Part shown: piece after piece, positions 1 to 8,206 of the stretch
Layout of the letters: each line of letters starts with the position of its first letter
How positions within the stretch are numbered: position 1 is the stretch's first letter
Origin: Akkermansia muciniphila
GTDB taxonomy: Bacteria > Verrucomicrobiota > Verrucomicrobiia > Limisphaerales > BJHT01
Length of the DNA: 64,000 nt
Direction: 5' to 3'
Assembly (NCBI GenBank): GCA_945861535.1
Contig: CAMAUZ010000004.1
Location: 62,001 to 126,000, forward strand
The notes under the pieces: model-generated
The model's input: only the letters and a program-made list of their open reading frames with translations
The model's database searches: none
Told to the model about the DNA's origin: nothing
Position numbers and translations under genes: made by a program

Positions 1-1375
1 TGAGCCAGGGGCCAACCGTGTATTCCGCACCGTCCTCGGGCACGCCTACGCCGTCGCGCATGAGGGCGTGGAGTTTCATGAAGTGCTCGTGGGCGTCGGT
101 GTTGTCGCCGAAGCGGCCGGCCTTGGCGTTGAAGGGCACCTTCTTCCCGAGGCGGTAGGAGTTGTTCATGAGATGACCGAGGACGCAGCCGTAGTGGGCT
201 TCGTTGGCGTTGCCATTGGCCATCTCGGGCTTGCCCGCGCGGCAGGCGGCGATGAAAGCGCCCCAGTTGCCACCGGGAGTTACTTTGCCGGAGGGCACGG
301 AGACTTTCTCTCCTTTGTCACTGCCTTTGGGATAGTAGAGACCGCGCACGATCTTCCCGCCGTCCTCGAAGTAATACTCATTCTCCACTTGGTTCTGATA
401 ACCCTTGTAGTGGACGTTGCGCACGTTGAAGAACACCTGCTGGCCGTTCGCATACTCACCGATGCCGAACATCGTGTTGGGAGTCTCGCCCTGATCGTTC
501 CACTGAAAGCGTCCGCCAATGGCCATCGCGCGGACGGGATGAGTCAGCGCCGGGTCGAGCGCCCAGCGGGCCACGTCGAGCTGATGGGTGCCCTGGTTGT
601 TGAGGTCGCCGTTGCCGGTCTTCCAGAACCAGTGCCAGTTGTAATGCACGAGATTGGCGTGGAATTCCTTGAGCTGGGCGGGACCGCGCCAGAGGTCCCA
701 GTTGAGACCTTCCGGCGGCGCAGCGGGGGCCTTGAAGTCGATCCCTTTGCGGGGCTTGCAGCAGTAACCGTAGGAGACTTTGAGTTTGCCGAACTTGCCG
801 GACTGAATTGCGGCGTGCAACCCGGCCAGCCCGGCATCACTGCGCCGCTGGGTGCCATGCTGGATGACAACGCCGTATTTCTTCTGCGCCTCGACCACCA
901 CGCGTCCCTCGGCCACGTCGTGACTCATGGGTTTCTCGACATAGACATGCTTGCCGGCCTGCGCGGCCCAGATGGTCATCAGCGAATGCCAGTGATTCGG
1001 CGTGGCGATGGAGATGGCGTCGAGCGTGGGGTCTTCGAGCGCCTTGCGGACATCGGTGACGCCTTTGGTCGTGAGCTTGCCGGCCGCAGCAGGGTTCTTC
1101 GCCGCGGCCTTTTGCGCCTTCGCTTCGAGAGACTTTAATGCGCGATCCAGCACCCGCTGATCGGGGTCGATGAGATAGGCGATCTCGACATTGGGCTGCG
1201 ACAGCCAGCCGTCGATGTGCGACTGGCCGCGTCCGTTGCAACCGGCCACGGCGATGCGCAACCGGTCATTCGCGCCGATGACGCGGGCGGAGGACCGGGT
1301 ACCGCTAACCAGCGCGTAGGCGCCGGCCGCCAGCGCGGACTGTTTCAGGAAGGAACGGCGGGGGAGTGGATTCAT
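1..1375 (-). CDS. Gfo/Idh/MocA-family oxidoreductase, Tat-exported, 3' end outside window
   Basis: Read on the minus strand from ATG at 1375, the frame stays open to the window edge, giving 458 residues without a stop. The N-terminus (residues 1-30) has a twin-arginine signal, PRRSFLK followed by a hydrophobic Ala/Gly stretch, so export in folded form is expected. A Rossmann-type segment follows (LRIAVAGCNGRGQSH), and further on the family motif VYVEKPMSH, where the Lys of the EKP motif is the usual catalytic residue. The C-terminal part has the Trp-rich strands (NWDLWRGP, HYNWHWFW) typical of secreted planctomycete/verrucomicrobial members. These enzymes are NAD(P)-dependent sugar or inositol dehydrogenases; the substrate cannot be read from sequence. 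The C-terminus is missing only because the window starts here. Confidence 0.9.
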   Translation of the reverse strand, partial: MNPLPRRSFLKQSALAAGAYALVSGTRSSARVIGANDRLRIAVAGCNGRGQSHIDGWLSQPNVEIAYLIDPDQRVLDRALKSLEAKAQKAAAKNPAAAGKLTTKGVTDVRKALEDPTLDAISIATPNHWHSLMTIWAAQAGKHVYVEKPMSHDVAEGRVVVEAQKKYGVVIQHGTQRRSDAGLAGLHAAIQSGKFGKLKVSYGYCCKPRKGIDFKAPAAPPEGLNWDLWRGPAQLKEFHANLVHYNWHWFWKTGNGDLNNQGTHQLDVARWALDPALTHPVRAMAIGGRFQWNDQGETPNTMFGIGEYANGQQVFFNVRNVHYKGYQNQVENEYYFEDGGKIVRGLYYPKGSDKGEKVSVPSGKVTPGGNWGAFIAACRAGKPEMANGNANEAHYGCVLGHLMNNSYRLGKKVPFNAKAGRFGDNTDAHEHFMKLHALMRDGVGVPEDGAEYTVGPWL

Positions 1376-1407
1376 AGGTTGTGATGTAGGGGATGAAACG
1401 TGGGACT

Positions 1408-1620
1408 TCAGAGTGTGGTGGAGCGTTTTATGCGTTTGGCGTTCTTCGGAGTCTTGAGCAAACCGGCGGACTCCTCCAGCGCCTGATAGTCCGCCAGCGA
1501 CAGCAGGACGACCGCCGAAGCTCGGTTGCGCGTGATGATGGTGGGTGCGTGATCCTCGCAGACCTGCTTCATGGTCGAGGCGAGATTCTCTCGTGCGGCG
1601 GTGTAGGAAATGGCGTTCAT
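1408..1620 (-). CDS. YefM/Phd-family antitoxin-like protein, orphan
   Basis: A 70-residue protein beginning MNAISYTAARENLASTMKQV, the usual N-terminus of YefM/Phd antitoxins, which bind DNA through this part and neutralise a RelE/YoeB toxin with the C-terminus. The segment APTIITRNRASAVVLLSLADYQALEES also fits the family closely. I chose the internal ATG at 1620 because homology begins there; the frame is open further upstream, but that part looks non-coding. No toxin gene follows: only 32 bases separate its stop from the start of the oxidoreductase gene. It may be a solitary regulator or the remnant of a toxin-antitoxin pair. Confidence 0.8.
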   Translation of the reverse strand: MNAISYTAARENLASTMKQVCEDHAPTIITRNRASAVVLLSLADYQALEESAGLLKTPKNAKRIKRSTTL

Positions 1621-2191
1621 GGGCCGGACGGTAGGGGGTTCATATCGGGCGTCAAGCGGCTTGCTTTGGGAACTACGTGAGGTGCGCAGTTCGGTTTCAC
1701 GCACATCTGATTGGCACCCGGTCTTAGCCGAGAGTTGCTGGGGAGAAGACTCGGGCAGCCGTTTTGCGGCTTTGGTGGAGGTGCCAGCCACAGCAGCAAG
1801 ACCCGAAAACCGCTAAAGCAGTTGCGCTGATTCGCCTGCCCTGACACCCGGCTAAAGCCGGGTGCTAATGAGATGGGGAATCGGCTGCAAGAAACTGAGA
1901 TGCGCCCTTACTTGAGTCAGTAGCCTGCCGACCCAGGGCCTCAGCGCCCCGGCCGCCGAGGCTCACCGGTTGCAACAGTGATCCGATGGCCGGAGCGTTT
2001 CAGGGCACAACTTACCGGCAGGAGGTGTCGGTCCCATTCGCAGGCCGCCAGAGTCAAATGTAGCTTTCCCCCTATTCCCACTCTCAACTTGCCCGCCGCG
2101 TCTGAGCGGCCTCGGCTCCTCGCCGCGAATCGGTCAATCACGGTTAGCATCTGGGTTTCGCCTGAAGCTATCCTAGCTCGTCGGCGGTTTG
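1621..2191. other. Intergenic region without recognised gene
   Basis: About 570 bases between the antitoxin start and the 3' end of the SieB-like gene. Short ORFs here have no recognisable protein character. A small perfect hairpin lies at 1845-1864 (8-bp stem, TAAA loop). The string aaactgagatgcgccc near 1894 recurs near 5486, so it belongs to a dispersed repeat. Confidence 0.5.
1845..1864. repeat. Short perfect hairpin (REP-like)
   Basis: cacccggc, loop taaa, gccgggtg. There is no T run on either side, so it is more likely a short palindromic repeat than an intrinsic terminator. Confidence 0.5.
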
Positions 2192-2740
2192 TCAGTAGAG
2201 ACTGTCACGTTTATCCGTTCGATAGATGTCTGTCGTGCCGTTGAGAAGGTGGGGGTGTGCTAGGAGATACTCCCACGCGAAATCTGTGATATTGAGAGCA
2301 AATCCTTCAACAATGTCTCCGATTAATGCCGACTGGTAAATGATGCGAGCGGCTACAAGTCCTTGAACGACTCCGTCGTCGATTCTCAATACGTTCGTTT
2401 TTGTCTGCTTGGCAATATAGAAGCGCAGAATCTGTTTTTCGCCTTCGGTCAACGCGTTGAGTCGCTTCCGTCTGAGTTCCGATGCTTCTGCAACTGCCTT
2501 TCTTTCCCGGTGCCAAGCGATTACTGCTATGAACCTGTCCACTCCAAATAGTACAAACGACACAACGAGAACAAGGCCGATCCACGAACGATAGTTCCGA
2601 GCAAAGTTATCTACTCCGAGCTTACTCAGGTATTCTTCCCCGCCGAAAAGGAGAAAGGCTGCCACAATCCCGAGCGATACGAGGTAGCGTGGAGCGAGCT
2701 TCAAAGCCTCCAACAAAGTCTTGACGAGTTCTGCGGTCAT
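2192..2740 (-). CDS. SieB-like (superinfection exclusion protein B) membrane protein
   Basis: A 182-residue protein with two hydrophobic helices near residues 18-34 and 52-73 (VSLGIVAAFLLFG and IGLVLVVSFVLFG). A charged segment follows, then a cytoplasmic domain with EKQILRFYIAKQTKTNVLR and a repeated pattern of short hydrophobic stretches. This layout, including an RSWIGL-type sequence before the second helix, matches my memory of the SieB family, whose phage member blocks superinfection; many chromosomal members have no known role. The ATG at 2740 was chosen because an open extension to 2887 has no membrane-protein character. It stands alone between unrelated genes, so an immunity role is only a family-based guess. 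Confidence 0.65.
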   Translation of the reverse strand: MTAELVKTLLEALKLAPRYLVSLGIVAAFLLFGGEEYLSKLGVDNFARNYRSWIGLVLVVSFVLFGVDRFIAVIAWHRERKAVAEASELRRKRLNALTEGEKQILRFYIAKQTKTNVLRIDDGVVQGLVAARIIYQSALIGDIVEGFALNITDFAWEYLLAHPHLLNGTTDIYRTDKRDSLY

Positions 2741-2867
2741 GCAAAGACACCCAATGATTGGGTGAACGCTTGATGAGCGACGAGATTCAGAATGATCCTC
2801 GCCGCGGCACGCACGGAGAGAGAATCTTTTGGCAAAGAGGCTCGCTTGTCCGACGTTAGTGACTCGT

Positions 2868-3308
2868 TCACATCGGCCGCCCGCCATTTTCCCCGGCGAA
2901 CTTCTTCACCAAGATCAGGTGGTTCTGCTCGTCGCGGCGGTGGTACTCCATGTGGTCCACCATCTTCTTCACGAGGTGGATGCCGAGGCCGCCAATCTCG
3001 CGTTCCTCGATGGGGGCGGTGGTGTCGACGTCGGGATGGTCGAGCGGGTTGAAGGCGGGACCGTTGTCGATGAGCGTGACGGTGAGCTGACGGGCGACGA
3101 GGTCGAGGTGGACGGCGACGTGGGGATCGCCGGTTTTTGGTTCGGCGTATTTGATGACGTTGGTGACCATTTCCTCGAGGACGAGGTTGATCTGGCTGAT
3201 GAGCTTGGGGGCCTGGCCGTGGGTCTGGAGGAAGCCGGTGACGACTTCGTAGAGGCGCTCCAGTTCGGCGAAGTCGTAGCGGAGTTCAATCGAGCAGCGG
3301 GATTGCAT
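2868..3308 (-). CDS. RsbW-like anti-sigma factor / serine kinase (HATPase_c_2)
   Basis: A 146-residue single-domain GHKL ATPase. The N box is visible as NLVLEEMVTNVIKYA, the G1 region as LIDNGPAFNP, and a G2-like region as GGLGIHLVKKMVDHMEY. Proteins of this family bind a sigma factor or an anti-sigma antagonist (STAS protein) and phosphorylate the antagonist. The gene lies 2 bases downstream of the SpoIIE phosphatase gene on the same strand, so the two almost certainly form one transcript and a partner-switching module. No STAS antagonist gene and no sigma factor gene is visible in the window, so the partner must be encoded elsewhere. Confidence 0.88.
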   Translation of the reverse strand: MQSRCSIELRYDFAELERLYEVVTGFLQTHGQAPKLISQINLVLEEMVTNVIKYAEPKTGDPHVAVHLDLVARQLTVTLIDNGPAFNPLDHPDVDTTAPIEEREIGGLGIHLVKKMVDHMEYHRRDEQNHLILVKKFAGENGGRPM

Positions 3309-3310
3309 GG

Positions 3311-5287
3311 CTAGTGGGGGTGGAAGTCGATTTTGACGATGGAAAAATCATCCTCGAAGGCGGTTTTGCCGGAGACGCCGCGGACAAAGCGGACGGTGTG
3401 GTCGAGGTCGTGGTTGCCGTGGGTGGCGCTGGTGAGGTGGGTGATGAATTCGTCGAAGTGCAACATGCCGCCCTCGGCCTTGGTGACTTCGTAAGCGCCG
3501 TCGCTGAAGATGAAGAGGCGGCTGCCGGGGACGACGTCGCAGGCGCCGGCTTCGTAGGGGACGCCCTGGAGGCTGCCAATGACCATGCCTTTGGTGCGGA
3601 GGGTGGTGACGGGTTTGTCACCGCTGGCGGGGCGGGTGACGAGGACGGCGGGGGGATGTCCGCCGCTGGCGTAGGCGAGGCGGCGGGTGCGTTTGTTGTA
3701 AACGCCGTACCACATCGTGAAATACATGTTGTTGTGGTTCTCCATCGGGAAGCGCTCGTTGAGGGCGGCGAGGACTTCGGCGGGCTGGCGGAGGTCCACG
3801 CCGGGGAGCGAGCGGGAGCGGAGGACGTTCATCACGGAGATGGAGAGCAGCGCAGCGCCGACGCCGTGGCCGCAGACGTCGAGGAGGTACATCGCGAAGT
3901 GGTCTTCGTCGATCCAATCGTAGCCGAAGGCGTCGCCGCCGAGCTGCTGGGAAGGGATGAAGCGCCAGGTGGTGCGGATGTCGCCCTCGTGCGGCGCAGG
4001 GAGGAGGGAGCGGACGTAGTCGGAGGCCTCGGCGAGTTCGCCGTCCATGAGCTGGACGGCCTGGGCGAGTTCGGTGGTGCGGGCGGCGACGGTTTTTTCG
4101 AGGTTCTTATTCCACTCGGCGAGCTTGGTTTCGCGGGCGTGGATTTCGCGGGCCATGGTTTGGAAACTGGTGGCGAGGCGGCCGAGTTCGTCGGGTTTCT
4201 TGGCGATTTGATCAAGGGAGGCACTCTGGAATTTGCCGCTCTCCAAGTCGCCGGCGGCGGCGGTGAGTTGTTCGAGCGGCTGGGTGACGCGCCGGGCGAT
4301 GGCGGTGACGATGAGGATCATAAAGAGGACTTCGAGCGCGCCGAAGCCGAGGAGGCGTTTGGTGAGGGTGTGGACGGGGCCGATGATGGTGGACTCCGGG
4401 ATGTTCAGGACCACCTTCCAACCGGTGAGCTGCGAGGCGGCCCAATAGACGCGGCGCATGTCGCCGTCGATCTCAAGGCGCGCGTGGCCCTCGGTTTCGC
4501 CGGCGACGAATTTGCCGTCGGGCAGTTCCCGGACGTTCGTGCCCTCGGAATCGCGGCGCAGCATGTGGGCGGGGTCGGGGTGGGTGATGATCTTGCCGCG
4601 GCCGCTGACGAGGTAGGCGTATTCGGAATGCACGGTGCCGCGGGCGCGGCTGTCGCTGCCACGCAGGCGGATGTGGTCCACGAGATTTTGCAGCCGCCGC
4701 AGCGAGAGGTCCGCGCCGGCCACGCCGATCAATTCGCCCGCCGCGTCGATAGTGGGGGCGCTCAGGGTGAGCATCGTGATTTCGGAGCCGTCCTCGTCGA
4801 AGTAGGGGTCGGTGATGTGAACGCGGCGGAGGCGTTTGGAGGTTTGGTACCAGCCTTGTTTGGCGTCGTGATAGTCGTAGTTGAGCTTCACCGTGCGCGG
4901 CCAGGATTTGCGGTCCACCCAGGCCATGGCGTTGGTTTCCTTCCAGCCCTTGCGCTCGTAGGCAAAGTAGAGGCCGTAGAGTTCGTCTTCCGGGGTGTCC
5001 TTGAGCACTTGGGCGAGGTAGGGGACGAGGCCGGGGTCGGGTTCGTGGCCGAAGGCGGTCTGGCGGATGGCGAGGCTGCGGGTGGTCTGGCCGACCCGGT
5101 TGAGGAAGTCGTCGAGCTGCGAGACGGCGGCCTGGACCTGTTTGAGGGCCTCGCGGTTGGTCTGTTGGTTGAGGGAATCGCGGTTGCTCTCGTAGCTGAT
5201 CCAAGTGGTCAGAATGAGCACCAAGCAGGTGGCGGTGGCGATGTACACCTGCAACCGGCGCGAGATGGTCTTGGGAATCAGGGTCAT
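3311..5287 (-). CDS. Membrane Cache-HAMP-SpoIIE (PP2C-like) serine phosphatase
   Basis: A 658-residue receptor phosphatase. A first membrane helix lies near residues 13-31, an extracytoplasmic Cache-type sensor at about 35-300, a second helix near 311-331 and HAMP at about 332-390. A short coiled coil leads into a SpoIIE phosphatase domain from about 430 to the end. Metal-binding Asp residues are visible in GGDAFGYDW and LLDVCGHGVGAALLS, and a later one in FIFSDGAYE. Such proteins dephosphorylate a STAS anti-sigma antagonist in response to an external ligand. The adjacent RsbW-like gene downstream supports that role. A long open frame on the opposite strand is a GC-driven shadow. Confidence 0.92.
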   Translation of the reverse strand: MTLIPKTISRRLQVYIATATCLVLILTTWISYESNRDSLNQQTNREALKQVQAAVSQLDDFLNRVGQTTRSLAIRQTAFGHEPDPGLVPYLAQVLKDTPEDELYGLYFAYERKGWKETNAMAWVDRKSWPRTVKLNYDYHDAKQGWYQTSKRLRRVHITDPYFDEDGSEITMLTLSAPTIDAAGELIGVAGADLSLRRLQNLVDHIRLRGSDSRARGTVHSEYAYLVSGRGKIITHPDPAHMLRRDSEGTNVRELPDGKFVAGETEGHARLEIDGDMRRVYWAASQLTGWKVVLNIPESTIIGPVHTLTKRLLGFGALEVLFMILIVTAIARRVTQPLEQLTAAAGDLESGKFQSASLDQIAKKPDELGRLATSFQTMAREIHARETKLAEWNKNLEKTVAARTTELAQAVQLMDGELAEASDYVRSLLPAPHEGDIRTTWRFIPSQQLGGDAFGYDWIDEDHFAMYLLDVCGHGVGAALLSISVMNVLRSRSLPGVDLRQPAEVLAALNERFPMENHNNMYFTMWYGVYNKRTRRLAYASGGHPPAVLVTRPASGDKPVTTLRTKGMVIGSLQGVPYEAGACDVVPGSRLFIFSDGAYEVTKAEGGMLHFDEFITHLTSATHGNHDLDHTVRFVRGVSGKTAFEDDFSIVKIDFHPH

Positions 5288-5637
5288 GTTACTTGGTGCC
5301 CGGTCCGTAGTCGGTCGGCTCCCAAGTGCGCGCGAAGGTAGGTGCGCGGGGGGGAATGTAAAACCTCAAAATCAGGGCGAGGCGTGGAGGACACATCTCA
5401 GGTTCCAGCACCCGGGTGGCAAAATGGAGCCGTCCCGTCAACACGCGACGATCGCTCCGCAGTCGTCCGTCCGCCTTCCAAAAAACTGAGATGCGCCCTG
5501 ACGTTTCTTAGGGGGCGATTTGGCTTGCCTCCGGGCGGCTGAAAAATAAGCCTGCCTTTTGCCAACCATCAAATTACCACTGCCAAGCTTCAGCGTTGAT
5601 CGCTGAGTTTCCCAGCCGCGAAAATGAGTTGCCAAAC
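5288..5637. other. Intergenic region between divergent signalling operons
   Basis: 350 bases between the phosphatase gene (minus strand) and the chemosensory operon (plus strand). Promoters for both must lie here, but I cannot point to convincing -35/-10 boxes. The strings acacatctcaggttcc (about 5391) and aactgagatgcgccct (about 5486) are inverted partial copies of one another, and the second recurs near 1895. Confidence 0.45.
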
Positions 5638-6144
5638 ATGAAACCAACAGAACGCATCCTGACTTTTACCATCGAGGGAATGTCCTGTGCGTTACCGCTG
5701 GGGGCGGCCCGGGAAGTTTTGACAATGGCCGCCTTGTCGCGTCCGCCGGGCGCGCCAGCGATCGTGGAGGGATTCCTCGACCTGGGTGGCCAGGCGGTGC
5801 CCGTGCTGCGGCTGGATCGACTGCTGGGACTGCCGACGTGGTCGCCCGGCGTGAACGCGTTGCTGCTGTTGGCCGACTTGGGGGAACGGTTGGTCGCCTT
5901 CCCCGTGTCGAAGGTCGAAGACGTGGTTGCCACGGGGGCGGATTCCAAAATCCTGCCGATGGCCGAAACGGAGGCCTTCAACGGGTGTGTGCGCGGGTTG
6001 CTGCAGCAGGGCGGCCAAACCCATTACCTGCTCGATCCCGCGCGCCTGTTGCTCGTCGCTGAAGCACGCCGGGTCGCGGAATTCCGTGCATGGGAGCAGC
6101 AACGATTGTCCGCCCTCGGACCGGGGCAAACCGCCACCGGGTAG
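5638..6144 (+). CDS. CheW-like coupling protein (WspB position)
   Basis: A 168-residue CheW domain: RILTFTIEGMSCALPLGAAREVL at the start, FLDLGGQAVPVLRLDRLLGLP in the middle (the typical ...GQ..PV.DL... core), and LLDPARLLLVAE near the end. CheW proteins link chemoreceptors to the CheA kinase. First gene of a seven-gene plus-strand operon laid out like the Pseudomonas wsp operon, where this position is wspB. The ATG at 5638 is preferred over 5596 because the CheW fold begins immediately after it. Confidence 0.9.
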   Translation: MKPTERILTFTIEGMSCALPLGAAREVLTMAALSRPPGAPAIVEGFLDLGGQAVPVLRLDRLLGLPTWSPGVNALLLLADLGERLVAFPVSKVEDVVATGADSKILPMAETEAFNGCVRGLLQQGGQTHYLLDPARLLLVAEARRVAEFRAWEQQRLSALGPGQTATG

Positions 6145-6148
6145 CGCC

Positions 6149-7536
6149 ATGCCAAATGTGACCGCCAATCCGACTGTCGCCACCGACCCGGCGTTTGGAG
6201 TGCTGAAGGACCACATCATCCAAGCGACTGGGCTGGCCTACTATGCGGATAAGGAACTTCAGTTGGCCGCCAAGGTGCAGGCCCGGTTGGCGGCCGTGAA
6301 ACTCCCCGGCTGCCGGGACTATCTGGAGCTTTTGCGCCGGGGGCATGAAGGGGAAAATGAGCTAAACGAACTGGCGGCCGATCTCACCATCGGCGAGACT
6401 TTTTTTTCCGCCATCGCGAACAGTTCGACGCGCTGCGGGAAACCGTGCTGCCGGAACTCATCCGCAAGAATCAGGACTCCCGGCGGTTGCGCATCTGGCA
6501 TGCCGGTTGTTCCATCGGCGCTGAACCTTACTCGGTGGCCATCCTGCTGGAGCAAGATTTCGCTCGGGAGCTGGCGGGTTGGGAGGTTTCCATCATCGCG
6601 ACAGACATCAACCGGCGCTTCCTCGGCGCGGCGCGGGACGGCCGCTTCAACGACTGGGCCTTGCGCTCCTCCACCGAAGAATTCCGGCGCGCCTGCTTTG
6701 TGTCGGAAGGGCTGAACTGGACATTGCGGGAACCGTTTCGACGACGGGTTTCCTTCCAATACCACAACTTGGCGCGCCACGTTTTTCCCTCGCTGGCCAA
6801 CAACCTCGCCGCCTTCGACATCATCTTCTGCCGGAATGTGATGATGTATTTCGAGCGCGAGCGGATGCGGCATTTGGTCGGCTGCTTTCGCGAGAGTCTC
6901 GTGGAGGGCGGCTGGATGCTGGTCGGCCCCTCGGAGGCGGACATCGAGTTGTTTCGCGAGTTCCGCACGGTGAACGTCCCCGGCACGACGCTTTACCAGA
7001 AAACCCTTAATTCAGTGCCCCGATTCTCATGGTCGTTCCCCGCCGCCCCCAAAATGGAAGCTCCGCCAGTCTGGCAACCGGCCCCACTGGAAATCAACGT
7101 GCCGCTGCCGCCGTCAGCCGTGCTTGCCCCACCGGACGCCGACGACGAACTGGTCGCGGTGCGCACGCTCGCCGACCACGGCGAGTGGAAGGCGGCAATG
7201 TATCGGTGCCAGGCCCTCCTCAAGAGCGAACCGCTCCGGGCCGAAGCGCACTTCTTCCAAGCCCTGCTGCTCGAGAACATGGGTGAATTGACGGCTTCCG
7301 AGCAGGCGTTGCGCCGAGCCATTTATCTGGATCGCGATTACGCGCTGCCGCATTACCACTTGGGTTTGCTGCTGCGACGGCGTGGCGACAAAGCCGGGGC
7401 CAGAAGGGCTTTTCGCAACGTTTCCGGAATCCTGTCGGCAATGGATGAGCAAACGGTACTTGCGCTCGCGGAAGGCATGACCATCGGCGATCTAAAGGAG
7501 ATCGTCCCGTCGGAATTGGAAATGTTGCAGGAGTAA
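6149..7536 (+). CDS. CheR methyltransferase with C-terminal TPR (WspC-like), reading frame interrupted
   Basis: The N-terminal CheR part starts at ATG 6149 and reads well to LADLTIGETFF. It then runs out of homology at a run of eight T (6400-6407). The rest of the protein continues in the -1 frame as FRHREQFDALRETVLPEL, the SAM-binding loop HAGCSIGAEPYS, FDIIFCRNVMMYFE and a C-terminal TPR domain (EPLRAEAHFFQALLLENMGE, LPHYHLGLLLRRRGD). With the shift the product would be about 462 residues, a normal length for a CheR-TPR methyltransferase, which methylates receptor Glu residues. The zero-frame slip site is t ttt ttt. Causes could be a sequencing error in a homopolymer, slippage, or real inactivation; the intact downstream half argues against an old pseudogene. 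Confidence 0.85.
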
Positions 7537-7539
7537 CCC

Positions 7540-8187
7540 ATGTCAGCCCCCCCAAAAAACGCCGTCCGCGAGCGCCTCGACTGGCAGAAGGTTCGTCAGC
7601 GGCTCGACCAGAGCGAGCAGGCGCTCAAGGCCGACAACGTGCTCAGCCCCGAGCGCGCCGCGGTGGTTTTGCGGCGGCGGGCCGAGGCGCTGGCAAAACG
7701 CGGGCTGACAGCGCGGAGCACCGCGCGGTCGGAACCGTTGTTGGTGTTCACGCTCAATGCCGAGCGTTACGCGGTCACCGCCGAAGCGCTGGTGGAAATA
7801 TCCAAGCTGGAACAATGCACGCCGGTTCCTGGAGTGCCTGCGGCGGTGCTGGGTCTGATCAGTCACCGGGGCGAATTGCGCGCGATCATTGATCTGGCGG
7901 CGCTCCTGGGACTGAAGACGGAGGGCGACCGGCGGACGGGCTTCGTCTTGTTGCTGCGCCAGGCCGAATTCCAGACCGGCTTCCGCGTGGACGCCGTGGA
8001 GGAAATTTCCACTGTTGATACGGCGACCATTCAGACCGGGTTCTCCGGTGGCGACGCCGGAGCGGTGCGTTTTGCCAGTGGCGTCACCCGCGACGGACTC
8101 ACGCTGCTGGATGTCAAAGCGCTCTTGACGCACGAAACGCTTGGCCCGGCGAACCGTTCGTTGCTCCTTTCCCAAACCAAATCCTAA
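7540..8187 (+). CDS. CheW-like coupling protein (WspD position)
   Basis: A 215-residue protein with a charged helical N-terminus of about 65 residues and then one CheW domain (PLLVFTLNAERYAVTAEALVEI, VLGLISHRGELRAIIDLAALLG, DGLTLLDVKALL). The helical extension before the CheW domain is what WspD proteins show, compared with the plain CheW of WspB. It starts 3 bases after the cheR stop codon and is therefore translationally linked to it. Expected role: second adaptor between receptor and kinase. Confidence 0.9.
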   Translation: MSAPPKNAVRERLDWQKVRQRLDQSEQALKADNVLSPERAAVVLRRRAEALAKRGLTARSTARSEPLLVFTLNAERYAVTAEALVEISKLEQCTPVPGVPAAVLGLISHRGELRAIIDLAALLGLKTEGDRRTGFVLLLRQAEFQTGFRVDAVEEISTVDTATIQTGFSGGDAGAVRFASGVTRDGLTLLDVKALLTHETLGPANRSLLLSQTKS

Positions 8188-8206
8188 ACTCCAAACCTAT
8201 CCAGCC

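Noticed and set aside
1845-1864. Intrinsic terminator
   Set aside because: Stem is short and no T run follows on either strand.
3314-5341. Long plus-strand open frame opposite the SpoIIE phosphatase gene
   Set aside because: Low-complexity Gly/Val/Glu-rich translation without domains; it mirrors the codon bias of the real gene on the other strand.
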